A stretch of DNA of 64,000 nucleotides from Allochromatium humboldtianum (GCF_013385175.1 NZ_JABZEO010000002.1:372001-436000); one strand, 5' to 3'. Counted from the stretch's first letter, positions 37,492 to 47,309 are shown. Notes: generated by a model from the sequence alone, not told the origin. Made by a program: numbers and translations.

Positions 37492-39501
37492 TCAGCGCAG
37501 CGTTTGCAGGAAGTGCATGTGACGCTCGTAGTGATCGAGCACGTCGCCGATCAAATCGGACGCGCTCCAGCCCATGACGTCATAGTCCTGCCCGCCCTCG
37601 CTGAGATGAACCTCGGCGCGACAGTACTCCAGCGCCTCGGCACGCTCCTCGGTGGTGTCACGCAGCACGAAGCTCGGCGCCTCATAGGTGCGCGGACGCA
37701 CGCAGTAGTAGAAGTCGATCTCCTCGCCGTGACGGACCTCGACCCAGACCCGGCCGTCCTCGCCCTCGCCGAGACTGGCGTCGAGCTGCATCCGGCGCAG
37801 TTCCTCGGCCACGTCGCTCAGGGCCGGGCGCACCACATCCTGGATGAAGCGCACCGTCTCCTCGCGCGTCGGCTGGTGGATCAGGTTCTGCAGTCGCTGG
37901 CGCCAGCTCAACGGCGCCGCCGGTCCGACCGGGGTGACGCGCGCCTCGCGCAGGCTCAGATGCTTGATGTCGTCGATGCGTAGCGCGCGCATCAGCCCCC
38001 AGGCCATCAGGATCATGACCACGGTGAAGGGCAGTGCGCTGGCGATGGTGGCTGTTTGCAACGCCGCCAGACCACCGGCGATCAGCAGCGCCGCCGCGAC
38101 CACGCCCTCGACCGCCGCCCAGAAGATGCGCTGCCAGACCGGCGATTCGGTCTGACCGCCGCCCGAGGTCAGCATGTCGACCACCAGCGAGCCGGAGTCC
38201 GAGGACGTGACGAAGAAGGTCACGATCAGCAGGGTGGCCAACACCGCCGTGACGCTCGACAGCGGCAGATACTCGAAGAACTTGAACAGCGCCACCGAGG
38301 TATCGGCGGCCACGGCGTCGGCCAGTTCGGTGATCCCCTGCATCAGGATCATGTGGATGGCGGTATCGCCGAAGAAGGTCATCCACATGAAAGTGAAGCC
38401 CGTGGGCACGAACAGTACCCCGAGCACGAACTCGCGGATGGTGCGCCCACGCGAGACGCGCGCGATGAACAGCCCGACGAAGGGCGCCCAGGCGATCCAC
38501 CAGCCCCAGTAGAACAGGGTCCAGCCGCCGATCCAGTCGTTGGGTTCGTAGGCGTAGAGATTGAACGTCATCTCGAACAGGCTGGAGAGATACATGCCGG
38601 TGTTCTGCACCAGGGTCTGGAGCAGGAACACCGTGGGACCGGCGATCAACACGAAGGCCAGCAGCGCCACGGCCAGGATCATGTTGAGCTCCGAGAGCCG
38701 ACGGATGCCCGAATCCAGTCCCAGGACCACCGACAGGGTGGCGATCGCCGTGATGACGACGATCAGGACCACCTGGGTGGTGATGCCGACGGGGATGTCG
38801 AACAGATAGTTCAGGCCCGAATTGATCTGGATGACGCCGAAGCCGAGCGAGGTGGCCACGCCGAACAGGGTGCCGACCACGGCGAAGATGTCGACCGCAT
38901 GACCGATGGGGCCATAGATCCGTTCACCGATCAGCGGATAGAGCGCCGAGCGGATGGACAGCGGCAGATCGTGGCGGAAGGCGAAATAGGCCAGCGACAG
39001 CGCCACCACGGCATAGATGGCCCAGGCATGGATGCCCCAGTGGAAGAAGGTGATGCGCATCGCCTGACGCGCCGCCTCGATGCCCTGCGGATCGCCGACC
39101 GGCGGGGTGACGAAGTGCATGACCGGCTCGGCCACGCCGAAGAACATCAGGCCGATGCCCATGCCGGCCGAGAAGAGCATCGCCAGCCAGGAGGCATAGC
39201 TGTAATCGGGCTGCGAGTGCTCCGGCCCGAGCTTGATGCGCCCGAGACTGGTGAAGGCCAGCACGGCGACGAACACCACGAAGCCGGCCACAGACAGCAC
39301 ATAGAACCAGCCGGCCGATTCGATGACCCAGGACTGCATGCCCTTGAACAGCGGCTCGGCGATCTCGGTGGCCAGGGCGGCGAAGAGCACGAAGATCAGC
39401 ACCAGGGCCGCCGAGATGATGAAGACGGGCGGATTCCACTGGATCCAGGGGCGTTTCTCAGCCGCCGGCGGTGCTCCAGCGTTCTCAGGTTTTTCGCTCA
39501 T
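37492..39501 (-). CDS. BCCT-family betaine/choline transporter
   Basis: A 669-residue transporter with twelve helices over residues 25-520 and a roughly 140-residue cytoplasmic C-terminal domain. The BCCT signature WTLFYWGWWIAWAPFVGLFIARVSRG, with its Trp/Tyr substrate box, and the Gly-rich motif SAGMGIGLMFFGVAEPV are both present. The extended C-terminal domain resembles BetT-type proteins, where it senses osmotic state. It imports glycine betaine or choline by proton or sodium symport. The gene lies 12 bp after a porin gene, suggesting a two-gene uptake operon. Confidence 0.9.
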   Translation of the reverse strand: MSEKPENAGAPPAAEKRPWIQWNPPVFIISAALVLIFVLFAALATEIAEPLFKGMQSWVIESAGWFYVLSVAGFVVFVAVLAFTSLGRIKLGPEHSQPDYSYASWLAMLFSAGMGIGLMFFGVAEPVMHFVTPPVGDPQGIEAARQAMRITFFHWGIHAWAIYAVVALSLAYFAFRHDLPLSIRSALYPLIGERIYGPIGHAVDIFAVVGTLFGVATSLGFGVIQINSGLNYLFDIPVGITTQVVLIVVITAIATLSVVLGLDSGIRRLSELNMILAVALLAFVLIAGPTVFLLQTLVQNTGMYLSSLFEMTFNLYAYEPNDWIGGWTLFYWGWWIAWAPFVGLFIARVSRGRTIREFVLGVLFVPTGFTFMWMTFFGDTAIHMILMQGITELADAVAADTSVALFKFFEYLPLSSVTAVLATLLIVTFFVTSSDSGSLVVDMLTSGGGQTESPVWQRIFWAAVEGVVAAALLIAGGLAALQTATIASALPFTVVMILMAWGLMRALRIDDIKHLSLREARVTPVGPAAPLSWRQRLQNLIHQPTREETVRFIQDVVRPALSDVAEELRRMQLDASLGEGEDGRVWVEVRHGEEIDFYYCVRPRTYEAPSFVLRDTTEERAEALEYCRAEVHLSEGGQDYDVMGWSASDLIGDVLDHYERHMHFLQTLR

Positions 39502-39513
39502 AGCGCGCGCTCC

Positions 39514-40998
39514 TTAGAAGTAGTAGCCGAGATTGAGGTTGAAACGGTAGTTCCATTCGTCGTTGCCGTTGACGCCGAAGTCGCTGACACCGTCGAGACG
39601 TCCATAGTCGTCGCTGCCGTTGCCGCTGGCCTCGTTGCCGACGAAATAGTTGCCGTTGGAATAGGCCAGATCACTGTAGATGTACCAGCCGCCGCTGGCC
39701 CAGGCCGCGCCGATCACCCACATCTGGCTGTCGTTGAAGGCGCTTTCGTCCTTGATGATGCGGCTGTATTCGACATAGGGGCGCACCGAGTCGAGCCAGG
39801 GCAGACTCGGCGTCTCCTTGAGATAACTGAGCGAGACGGCCGGAATCCAGGCCTTGGCCGCCACCGGCCAGGCGAAGTCGTAGGCGCCCATGGGGATCAG
39901 CGTGTCGGTGCCCCAAGGGTTGTTCGCATCGATGTCGTACTCGTAGCGCGTGAGCTGGGTGGCCAGGGTGAAGTCGTCGAAGCGGTTGACCATATGCGCC
40001 GAGGCCGCCCAGTGGCTGCCGTCGTCGGTGCGCTGGCCCTGGAGCTGGCCATATTGCAGCGAGACGCCGAGATCGGTCGGAATCCGGCTGTCGGTCAGGC
40101 TATAGATGGCGCGCAGGTTGAACTGATGGCGTTCCTCGTAGCCGTTGTGGGCGCCGCCGTAGATGACATTGCCGTCGGCGTCGACCGACTCTTCCCAGCG
40201 CACCGCGTCATAGCTGTAGCGGGTGCTGTCGAGACTGCGGCCGAAGTAGCTGCCCTCGCTGGCGGCGTAATAGGCGAAGTCCAGCGACCAGGGGCCGCGC
40301 TTGGTGCTGTATTTGAGGCCCAGATCCATGTCGTCGGAGAGTCCGACATAGTAGTGCTGATCGAAGAACCAGCTCTGCGACACGCCATAGGGGCCGGGGC
40401 CGAAGGGGACGCGGTTGATACCGACCTGGACCTCGCTGGCGTCGGCGAAGCGGTAGCCGAGCCAGGCGGTATGCGGGAAGTTGTAGCTGGTGCCGCTGTC
40501 GGCCGGATACCAGCGGTATTCCAGACGTCCGATGATGTTCTCGTAGTCCAGCGACAGGTTGAGGCGGAAGGTGTCGAGCTCGATGTTGCCGCCGTTGCCG
40601 CCGCGATTCGGGCCATTGTCGAAGCCCTGATAGCTGCCGATGACCGCATTGGCGCGCAGTGCGCCGCCGATGGTCACGGGGCCGATGCGAAAGGTGTCAT
40701 CCGGTGCGGCGGTCGTCGTCGCCGTGTTCTCGGTCGTGACGGTCGCCGGATCACTGTCGGAGGCGGGGGCGACTGTGTTCGCCGTCATCTCGGCCGTCGA
40801 ACCCGTGTCGGTGCGTGCGGCCTTCAGTGCCCGTTGCGCCTCGGCCAGTTCGCGACTCAGTTCCGAGACGCGCCGTTCGAGTTCGGCGACATTCGGACTG
40901 GCCTGGGAGATGGGTGTCTGTGCAAGAGCGGACAGACAGACGACGCCCAACCCGGAGGCCAGGCGGCCCCGCTTGGGGCGCGAAGATTGGATTGTCAT
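39514..40998 (-). CDS. Outer-membrane porin with N-terminal coiled coil
   Basis: A 494-residue exported protein. The first 33 residues are a long basic signal peptide (to about SQA). A coiled coil VAELERRVSELSRELAEAQRALK follows, then a Thr/Ala-rich linker, and from about residue 105 a beta-barrel beginning FRIGPVTIGGALRANAVIG and ending with NLGYYF (terminal Phe). This layout resembles OprP/OprO-type and related carbohydrate porins that use a coiled coil to contact peptidoglycan. The ligand is not clear. Its position just upstream of the BCCT gene suggests a role in osmolyte entry. Confidence 0.8.
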   Translation of the reverse strand: MTIQSSRPKRGRLASGLGVVCLSALAQTPISQASPNVAELERRVSELSRELAEAQRALKAARTDTGSTAEMTANTVAPASDSDPATVTTENTATTTAAPDDTFRIGPVTIGGALRANAVIGSYQGFDNGPNRGGNGGNIELDTFRLNLSLDYENIIGRLEYRWYPADSGTSYNFPHTAWLGYRFADASEVQVGINRVPFGPGPYGVSQSWFFDQHYYVGLSDDMDLGLKYSTKRGPWSLDFAYYAASEGSYFGRSLDSTRYSYDAVRWEESVDADGNVIYGGAHNGYEERHQFNLRAIYSLTDSRIPTDLGVSLQYGQLQGQRTDDGSHWAASAHMVNRFDDFTLATQLTRYEYDIDANNPWGTDTLIPMGAYDFAWPVAAKAWIPAVSLSYLKETPSLPWLDSVRPYVEYSRIIKDESAFNDSQMWVIGAAWASGGWYIYSDLAYSNGNYFVGNEASGNGSDDYGRLDGVSDFGVNGNDEWNYRFNLNLGYYF

Positions 40999-41325
40999 GA
41001 GCGAAACTTCCTATCGATTGCACGCAGTCATGACGCTGGAGGCATGACTGGCGAAGTGTCCCGATCGACCGGCGGGCAGGCCCGAGAATCCGGCGGGCAT
41101 GGGGACGATGATCGAGCAGCCCGGCCGCCAGGACGGCGGTCCGACTGCTCAGGTATCGAGTAGCGCTGCTCTCGGCTGACTCGGAAGCAGAGCGTCGAGT
41201 TCACGACGATCTGTGTCGGTTCAGGAGAACAGCGCGCCTACGCTACCGATCGAATCGATCGAACGCAAGGCTCATGACAGTTATCGGGGAGGCTTGGCAG
41301 CCTTGCAGCGCCAAGGCGTCTGGGG
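40999..41325. other. Intergenic region between porin and nifS
   Basis: About 325 bp without a gene. It holds the porin upstream region on the right-hand side of that gene and the 3' flank of nifS. A hairpin CTTGGC...GCCAAG lies at about 41290-41315 near the end of nifS, without a clear T-run. A GATCGAATCGATCG-type repeat occurs near 41250-41265. No promoter could be placed with confidence. Confidence 0.5.
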
Positions 41326-42523
41326 TCAGGCGTAGGCGGGTACAAACGCCTTTTCCGGCTCCTCGACCGGGCCGTCAACGTCCCAGTAGGGCGAGAGTTT
41401 GCGCAGTTGCGCAACGATCGGCGGCACGGCTTCGATGACGCGCTCGACTTCCTCAGCGGTGTTGTAGCGCGAGAGCGAGAAGCGGATGGTGCCATGCGCG
41501 GCCGTGTAAGGAATGCCCATGGCGCGCATCACATGCGAGGGTTCGAGCGAGCCGGAGGTGCAGGCCGAGCTTGTTGAGCAGTAGCAGGATGGCCTCGCCC
41601 TCGATGTACTCGAAAGCGATGTTGGCGGTGTTCGGCAGCCGGTTGTCCGTGTCGCCGGTGACGAAGCAGTTGGGCACGGCGGCCAGCAGCCCCTGTTCGA
41701 GCCGGTCACGCAGGGTGCGCACAGCGGTCTGCTCGTGTTCCATGTGTTCGAGCGCCATCTCGCATGCCTTGCCGAGTGCGACGATGGCCGCGCTGTTCTC
41801 GGTCCCGGCGCGCCGTCCGCGCTCCTGATGACCGCCGCGCAGCAGCGGACGAAAGCGGGTGTTGCGCCGCAGATAGAGCACGCCGATGCCTTTGGGGGCA
41901 TGCAGCTTGTGGCCCGAGAGCGACAGCATGTCGATGGCGGTCCGTTTCAGATCGATCGGCACCTTGCCGACGGCCTGCACCGCGTCGGTATGAAAGAGAA
42001 CACCGGCGGCCTTGGCCATCTCGGCCATGCGCTCGACCGGAAACAGGGTGCCGGTCTCGTTGTTGGCCCACATCACTGAGACGATGGCCACGCGCTCGGA
42101 GAGCAGCCGCTCATAGGCATCGAGATCGAGCCGTCCGCGACCGTCGACCGGCAGGTAGTGGACGGTGTAACCCTCTTTCTCCAACTGTTCGCAGAGCGCC
42201 AGCACCGCCGGATGCTCGACGACCGTCGTGATGATCTCGCGTCGCTCGGGCTGAACCCTGAGCGCCGAAAGAATCGCCGTCGAGTCGGACTCGGTGCCGC
42301 AGGAGGTGAAGACGATCTCGGAGTCGTGCTCGGCGCCGAGCAGGGTCTGGACCTGAGTGCGCGCGTGCTTGATCGCCTGACCGACGCGATTCCCGAACTG
42401 ATGGATCGACGAGGGATTGCCGAACTGCTCGGTGAAATAGGGCAGCATGGCCTCCACCACCTCAGGGGCGACCATGGTGGTGGCGTTGTTGTCGAAATAG
42501 ATGCCTTGAGCGGTGGCGGTCAT
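41326..42523 (-). pseudogene. nifS: NifS cysteine desulfurase, frameshifted near the catalytic cysteine
   Basis: The first 336 or so residues are a normal NifS: MTATAQGIYFDNNATT, FTSCGTESDSTAI, ANNETGTLFPVE, and the PLP-lysine site LSGHKLHAPKG. The frame then breaks at about 41564-41569. In frame one it reads LLLLNKLG and then non-family residues to a stop at 41453. The true C-terminus (SACTSGSLEPSHVMRAMG to LSPYWD) continues in another frame to 41326. Compared with the family sequence (G-I-x-A-S-S-G-S-A-C-T-S-G), about 23 nt appear lost between two copies of CTCGGC. The shift occurs just before the active-site Cys. The product would lack it, so desulfurase activity should be lost unless this is a sequencing error. 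It lies 37 bp after nifU. Confidence 0.9.
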
Positions 42524-42560
42524 GCGATGGGCCTCCTGATTTGAAGTGTCCGAAGCGCGA

Positions 42561-43469
42561 TCAGGCACAGGCGGCCAGTTCGGATTCCTGGGTTCGTGGT
42601 CGGGCCTCGGCCGGGATCACCCGCACGAATTCACCCAGCGCCTCGACCATTCGCTCCTGGATGCCCTCCAGGGTCACGGCCGCCATCTGACAGCCGGCAC
42701 AGGCGCCGCGCATCTTGACGTAGACCTGGCGGCCATCGACATCGACCAGCTCCACGTCGCCGTGATCGCGTTGCAGGGTCGGGCGGACGCTGTCGAGCAC
42801 GGCTTCGATGCGGCGGATGCGCTCGACCGTGGTCAGTCGCGGGCGACCGGCCTTGACCGGCAGGGGCGTAGTGCCGGCCGTGGGCGCGAAGCTCTTTCCG
42901 GACTCGCCGAGCACGCGGTTCAGGATCTCCTCGACGCCTTCGTGACAGGCCGAACAGCCGCCGCCGGCCTTGGTGTAGTTGACCACTTCCTCGACCGTGC
43001 TCAACCCATTGGCGCGGATGGTGTTCTCGATCAGTTTTTCATCGACGGCGAAGCACTTGCAGACCAGCGCGCCTTCCTCGTGATCGTCCTTCCATTCCTC
43101 GCCGCGATAGTTGGCCACGGCCGCTTGCAGCGCCTCGCGCCCCATGACCGAGCAGTGCATCTTCTCGGGCGGCAATCCGTCGAGATAGTCGGCGATGTCC
43201 TGGTTGCTGACCTGGAGCGCCCGATCGAGCGTCATCCCCTTGATGATCTCGGTCAGGGCCGAGCTGGAGGCGATGGCTGAGCCACAGCCGAAGGTCTGGA
43301 AACCGGCGTCGAGGATGGTCTCGGTCGCGGGGTCGACCTTGAGGGTCAGTCTCAGCGCGTCACCGCAGGACAACGAACCGACCTCGCCGATCGCGTTGGC
43401 ATCCTGGACCGCCCCGGCATTGCGGGGGCTGAAGAAATGCTCCTGGACCTTTTCGGAATATTCCCACAT
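42561..43469 (-). CDS. nifU: NifU, nitrogenase Fe-S cluster scaffold
   Basis: A 302-residue full-length three-domain NifU. The IscU-like N-terminal domain has [25 protein letters not shown] and HCSVMG. The central BFD-like [2Fe-2S] domain has VCKCFAVDE and [14 protein letters not shown]. The C-terminal Nfu domain has [14 protein letters not shown] (CxxC). All cluster-ligand cysteines are present. It assembles clusters for nitrogenase with sulfur from NifS, whose gene follows but is broken. The start [12 protein letters not shown] at 43467-43469 is the family N-terminus. A sigma54 promoter and NifA-type site lie upstream. Confidence 0.95.
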   Translation of the reverse strand: MWEYSEKVQEHFFSPRNAGAVQDANAIGEVGSLSCGDALRLTLKVDPATETILDAGFQTFGCGSAIASSSALTEIIKGMTLDRALQVSNQDIADYLDGLPPEKMHCSVMGREALQAAVANYRGEEWKDDHEEGALVCKCFAVDEKLIENTIRANGLSTVEEVVNYTKAGGGCSACHEGVEEILNRVLGESGKSFAPTAGTTPLPVKAGRPRLTTVERIRRIEAVLDSVRPTLQRDHGDVELVDVDGRQVYVKMRGACAGCQMAAVTLEGIQERMVEALGEFVRVIPAEARPRTQESELAACA

Positions 43470-43530
43470 GGCTTGTCTCTCCAGCATCGTTTGGCTTGTG
43501 GTCTCGGTCGAGACGGATGCAGAAGACTAA

Positions 43531-43545
43531 GCAAGCAGCGAGCCA
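43531..43545 (-). promoter_or_regulatory. Sigma54 (-24/-12) promoter of nifU
   Basis: On the minus strand, TGGCTCG-CTGC-TTGC matches the consensus TGGCACG-N4-TTGC with one mismatch and exact GG-N10-GC spacing. Transcription would start near 43520, about 50 bp before the nifU ATG. Confidence 0.8.
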
Positions 43546-43607
43546 ACCAGTTTCTATGATTTAAGCTGTTGTTTTTAATAGTCGCTGTGAGAGATGCAGG
43601 CGGGATC

Positions 43608-43623
43608 TGTCTGCTCAGGGACA
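43608..43623 (-). promoter_or_regulatory. NifA-type upstream activator site
   Basis: TGT-N10-ACA (TGTCTGCTCAGGGACA), the consensus NifA binding site, centred about 95 bp upstream of the predicted nifU start. The DNA between it and the promoter is AT-rich, as expected for a bending site. Confidence 0.75.
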
Positions 43624-43690
43624 GGCCCTGCACGAATTCGATGTAATGAACCCGACAAGGCCCGCTATCCCAGATGAGATCAGACAGCGG

Positions 43691-44005
43691 TCACGGCAGG
43701 AACGAGCAGCAGTAATCGGTCAGGCTCAGGACGCAGACGCTGAATTTGGAATCGGCCGGTACGTCGAAGGACTCGCCGCCCCGGATACGTTGCCAGCCAT
43801 CCTCACCGGGAAGCTGGACGTCGAGTTCGCCGCTCAGGATCTCCATCCGCTCGGCAGCCTGGGTGCCGAACTCGAACGTGCCCGGCTGCATGATGCCGAG
43901 CGTCTTGCGGCTGCCGTCGGCGAAGGTGAGGGTGCGGCTGGTCACTTGACCGTCGAAATAGATGTTGGCGGCCTTGGCCACGGTGACGTTATTGAATTCG
44001 GACAT
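43691..44005 (-). CDS. ppnP: Pyrimidine/purine nucleoside phosphorylase PpnP
   Basis: A 104-residue single cupin protein. The start [19 protein letters not shown], the block [20 protein letters not shown] and [13 protein letters not shown] match PpnP (YaiE, formerly DUF1255). PpnP cleaves nucleosides with phosphate to give bases and ribose 1-phosphate. Here the C-terminus ends DYCCSFLP, slightly different from the usual YxCSY/F-type end but of family length. It is monocistronic in appearance, between ruvB and the nifU control region. Confidence 0.88.
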   Translation of the reverse strand: MSEFNNVTVAKAANIYFDGQVTSRTLTFADGSRKTLGIMQPGTFEFGTQAAERMEILSGELDVQLPGEDGWQRIRGGESFDVPADSKFSVCVLSLTDYCCSFLP

Positions 44006-44064
44006 GCTGTTTACTCGATCGAAGAGTCAATGGTTGATGAAGGAAGCGTCCCGGCCGATGGCGG

Positions 44065-45117
44065 TTACGCTCCGGATTGGGAATCGAAGAGATCCGCCGC
44101 GACGCTTGCCGTTGCTTGCGTGGCCCGGAGTCCGAAATGTTGATAGGCCGACTGGGTGGCCATGCGACCGCGCGGGGTGCGCATCAGGAACCCCTGCTGG
44201 ATGAGGAAGGGTTCGAGCACATCCTCGATGGTGCCGCGTTCCTCGCCGATGGCCGCCGCCAGACTCTCGACCCCGACCGGGCCGCCGTCGAACTTCTCGA
44301 TGACGGCCGAGAGCAGACGCCGGTCCATGTGGTCGAAGCCGAGCGCATCGACCTTGAGCATGGACAGCGCCCGATCGGCGATCGCGGCGCTGATGCGCCC
44401 GTCGCCGCGCACCTGAGCATAGTCGCGCACCCGGCGCAGCAGTCGGTTGGCGATGCGTGGCGTGCCGCGCGAGCGACGGGCGATCTCGGCGGCGCCGTCG
44501 GTTTCGGTCTCGATACCGAGGATCTGGGCCGAGCGTCGCACGATATGGGTCAGATCCTCGGCGGAATAGTATTCGAGCCGCTGCACGATGCCGAAGCGGT
44601 CGCGTAGCGGCGAGGTCAGCAGACCGGCGCGTGTGGTGGCGCCGACCAGGGTGAAGGGCGGCAGGTCGAGCTTGATCGAGCGCGCCGCCGGTCCTTCGCC
44701 GATCATGATGTCGAGCTGATAGTCCTCCATCGCCGGATAGAGCACTTCCTCGACCACCGGACTCAGGCGATGGATCTCGTCGACGAACAGCACGTCGCCC
44801 GGATCGAGATTGGTCAGGAGCGCGGCCAGGTCGCCGGGTTTCTCCAGCACCGGACCCGAAGTCTGGCGCAGGTTGACCTGCATCTCGTGGGCGATGATGT
44901 GCGAGAGCGTGGTCTTGCCCAATCCGGGCGGGCCGAAGATCAGCACATGGTCGAGCGCTTCCTCGCGCGCGCGCGCGGCGCCGATGAAGATCTCCATCTG
45001 TTCGCGCACCGCCGGTTGCCCGACATAGTCGGCGAGCCGGCGCGGACGGATGGCGCGGTCGATGGCCTTGTCGTCGGGGGCGGCCTCGGCGGTGATGAGT
45101 CGGTCGGGGTCGTTCAT
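44065..45117 (-). CDS. ruvB: Holliday junction helicase RuvB
   Basis: A 350-residue AAA+ ATPase. Walker [12 protein letters not shown], Walker [11 protein letters not shown], sensor 1 [11 protein letters not shown] and the family-specific arginine-finger region SPLRDRFG are all present, as is the C-terminal winged-helix part with [13 protein letters not shown]. It drives branch migration with RuvA, which is not adjacent here. The start [12 protein letters not shown] is the standard N-terminus. Confidence 0.96.
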   Translation of the reverse strand: MNDPDRLITAEAAPDDKAIDRAIRPRRLADYVGQPAVREQMEIFIGAARAREEALDHVLIFGPPGLGKTTLSHIIAHEMQVNLRQTSGPVLEKPGDLAALLTNLDPGDVLFVDEIHRLSPVVEEVLYPAMEDYQLDIMIGEGPAARSIKLDLPPFTLVGATTRAGLLTSPLRDRFGIVQRLEYYSAEDLTHIVRRSAQILGIETETDGAAEIARRSRGTPRIANRLLRRVRDYAQVRGDGRISAAIADRALSMLKVDALGFDHMDRRLLSAVIEKFDGGPVGVESLAAAIGEERGTIEDVLEPFLIQQGFLMRTPRGRMATQSAYQHFGLRATQATASVAADLFDSQSGA

Positions 45118-45237
45118 GGAGGTCGGTTCGAGCCGCTGATATGGGGCGAATGGGCCGGGTTCTTGATTGTGGTCAGCTTAACGGGATGCGCTCATAATGT
45201 CTGCACTCGAATCGCCAACCGATCGCTCCAAGACTCG

Positions 45238-46767
45238 ATGACGATGCCACGCCTGACTCCGACGCTCGGCCTGACACTCTTCCTGAGCCTGACCATCGGG
45301 CTGCTGAGCCCGCTCGATGCCTGGGCCAAGAAGAGCCGCTCCAGCGGCGGCTACTCGCGTCCGTCATCGAGTCTGAGCCAGCGCACGCCATCGACACGCC
45401 CGAGCCGTGCTGCACGTACCCCGTCGGTCAGCGGCGGCTACAGCCGTCCGCGCAGTACCTCGTCCTCGATCACGACCAGTCCGGCCACGCGCGGCAGCGC
45501 CAGCGATCAGGCGCTCTCGCGACAGGGTTCCCAGCGTGCACTCGACGACTTCCGCCGTCAGCGCGAACCCGAGGCGCCGGCGATCGAAACGATCTGGAAT
45601 CGTCCCTCGACCTCGACGACGCCGAGCGCACCGCGTCGGCCCTCGACCCGTGATCCGAACCTCGGTAGCACCTCCTGGTCTCGCGGTACGTCCTATGTCC
45701 CAGGAGCGCGCTATTCGGTTCCTGCCAGGAGATTGGCGAACTCCTCACCCAGCTTTGGTCCCTGGAGCGCGGTGTTGCTCTGGGGGCTGCTCGAAACCCT
45801 GTCGCGGCCCGGACATGCTGAGTTCTTCTACCATCACGCCGAGGATCCCGGTTATCGTCAGTGGCGCGCCGAGGCCGAGCAACAGGCACGCGAGGATCCC
45901 GAGCTGGCGCGTCAGTTGTCCGAACTCGACACCCGGCTGGCGTCGATGTCCGGAATGCCGCGCGATCCGAATTATCCGGCGCCGAGCGTCGAACCCGAAA
46001 CGTCCGGTTTTCCCTTCGGGGCGTTGCTGACGGCGCTGTTTCTGTTACTCATCGGCGGCGTGCTCGTCATCGTGCTCTGGCGGCGCTTCTTCGGCGATGT
46101 CGGCCAGCGTCGCTCGGCGGCGAATCGCAAGTCCGGCGCTCGGACCGCCTCCTATCGTGCCGACTGGTTTCGGGTCGGCATGACGCTGCCGGTCGATCCG
46201 TCGCTGTTCATCCTGGCCGAGCCGTTCACCAAACTCCAGGCGCCGCGCGCCGCGACCGGCAGCGGCTTGGTCTCGGTCGAGCGTCTGGGAGAGGTGAAGG
46301 GGCCGGGCACGACCTGGTATCGGCTCTATGTCTCGGGTGGCGATGCCTTCTTCCAGGTGCATCTGGACGCGCGCGGTCAGCCGGACGAGTGTCGCTATTT
46401 CTCGCGGCTCGATGAAGTCGTGCCGGCCGACGCGGACGAATGGGGCGTCTGGCTCGATCGCGACGAGGGGCTGATCGGCTGGCCCGAGTTCCAGACCCAG
46501 GACGGTCTGCTCTATGGGCGTCTCTGGTCGCCCGGTCAGGCGCGCCTCGAACCCTATGCGCTCCGCGAGACCCTGGATGCTGCCGGCGGCGCAGAGATCG
46601 AGCCGAGCCGACAACAGGCGATGCTCTATGCGCGCGCCACCGACGCCCAGCCGCCCGCGCCGACGACCGAATATCTGCTGGTGGCCGCCAACGAACAGGG
46701 CGATAGCGCCTGGGTGTCGCTGCATGTCGGCATCGACATCCCCGTCGCCGGCCTGAATCTGAGCTGA
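45238..46767 (+). CDS. DUF2491 (YjfK-like) membrane-associated protein
   Basis: A 509-residue protein. A signal-like segment covers residues 1-30 (MTMPRLTPTLGLTLFLSLTIGLLSPLDAWA). A long Ser/Arg/Thr/Pro-rich low-complexity region runs to about 150. One transmembrane helix is at about 260-280 (FGALLTALFLLLIGGVLVIVLW). A C-terminal DUF2491 domain (VGMTLPVDPSLFILAEP to the end) follows. The low-complexity region makes it much longer than E. coli YjfK. It starts a three-gene cluster with a DUF350 protein and a PspA homolog, the same combination as yjfK-yjfL-yjfJ. The role is unknown but likely envelope related. Confidence 0.75.
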   Translation: MTMPRLTPTLGLTLFLSLTIGLLSPLDAWAKKSRSSGGYSRPSSSLSQRTPSTRPSRAARTPSVSGGYSRPRSTSSSITTSPATRGSASDQALSRQGSQRALDDFRRQREPEAPAIETIWNRPSTSTTPSAPRRPSTRDPNLGSTSWSRGTSYVPGARYSVPARRLANSSPSFGPWSAVLLWGLLETLSRPGHAEFFYHHAEDPGYRQWRAEAEQQAREDPELARQLSELDTRLASMSGMPRDPNYPAPSVEPETSGFPFGALLTALFLLLIGGVLVIVLWRRFFGDVGQRRSAANRKSGARTASYRADWFRVGMTLPVDPSLFILAEPFTKLQAPRAATGSGLVSVERLGEVKGPGTTWYRLYVSGGDAFFQVHLDARGQPDECRYFSRLDEVVPADADEWGVWLDRDEGLIGWPEFQTQDGLLYGRLWSPGQARLEPYALRETLDAAGGAEIEPSRQQAMLYARATDAQPPAPTTEYLLVAANEQGDSAWVSLHVGIDIPVAGLNLS

Positions 46768-46818
46768 CCGCCACGCTCGTACCGAACCGCTTGCCTGCAA
46801 CATCCTGGAGTCCCTACC

Positions 46819-47244
46819 GTGACCGAGACGCTCGATATCCTATGGCAGACGCTCAACAGTGGACTGCCGATCCTGTTGCTGCATTTCCTCACCACGCTGG
46901 CGCTGCTGGTGGTGGGTATTGGCGGCTATGCCCTGATCACGCCCTATCATGAGCGCGACCTGATCCGGCAGGGCAACGCCGCCGCCGGTCTGACGCTTGG
47001 CGGCGCCTGGGTGGCGCTGGCCATCCCGCTGGCCGCGACACTGGCCACCAGCGGCGTCTGGCTCGACATCCTGCTGTGGGGCAGCGTGGCGGTGCTGATC
47101 CAGTTGCTGACCTTCGGGGTCTTCGTGCTGCTGTTCCGCGATCTGCGCGCGGCGATCGAATCGGGCAATGTCGCTGCGGCGGCCTTACTGGTCGGTGTGC
47201 AGGTGGCGGTTGCGCTGCTGAACGCCGGCGCCATGGCCGGTTGA
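46819..47244 (+). CDS. DUF350 (YjfL-like) membrane protein
   Basis: A 141-residue membrane protein with four helices and a GTG start (46819) behind CTGGAG. The family pattern is clear: GIGGYALITPYHERDLIRQGNAAAGLTLGGAWVALAIPL, where the ER/DLI and GN/AAA/L motifs are typical of DUF350. It sits 51 bp after the DUF2491 gene and 65 bp before the PspA gene. The function is unknown. Confidence 0.85.
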   Translation: MTETLDILWQTLNSGLPILLLHFLTTLALLVVGIGGYALITPYHERDLIRQGNAAAGLTLGGAWVALAIPLAATLATSGVWLDILLWGSVAVLIQLLTFGVFVLLFRDLRAAIESGNVAAAALLVGVQVAVALLNAGAMAG

Positions 47245-47309
47245 GCGAACCCCGACCCCTGTCTTTCCATACTCGAACATCTGATCTGAATCATCAGGAG
47301 CGAACATCC

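Noticed and set aside
38056-41163. A 1035-codon plus-strand open frame across the BCCT and porin genes
   Set aside because: It is antisense to two well-supported genes; the translation is His/Asp/Arg-rich and looks like reverse-complement codon bias.
41326-41901. A separate 191-codon gene after nifS
   Set aside because: Only its last ~80 residues are meaningful, and they are the C-terminus of NifS in a shifted frame; the first part is a shadow of the nifS main frame.
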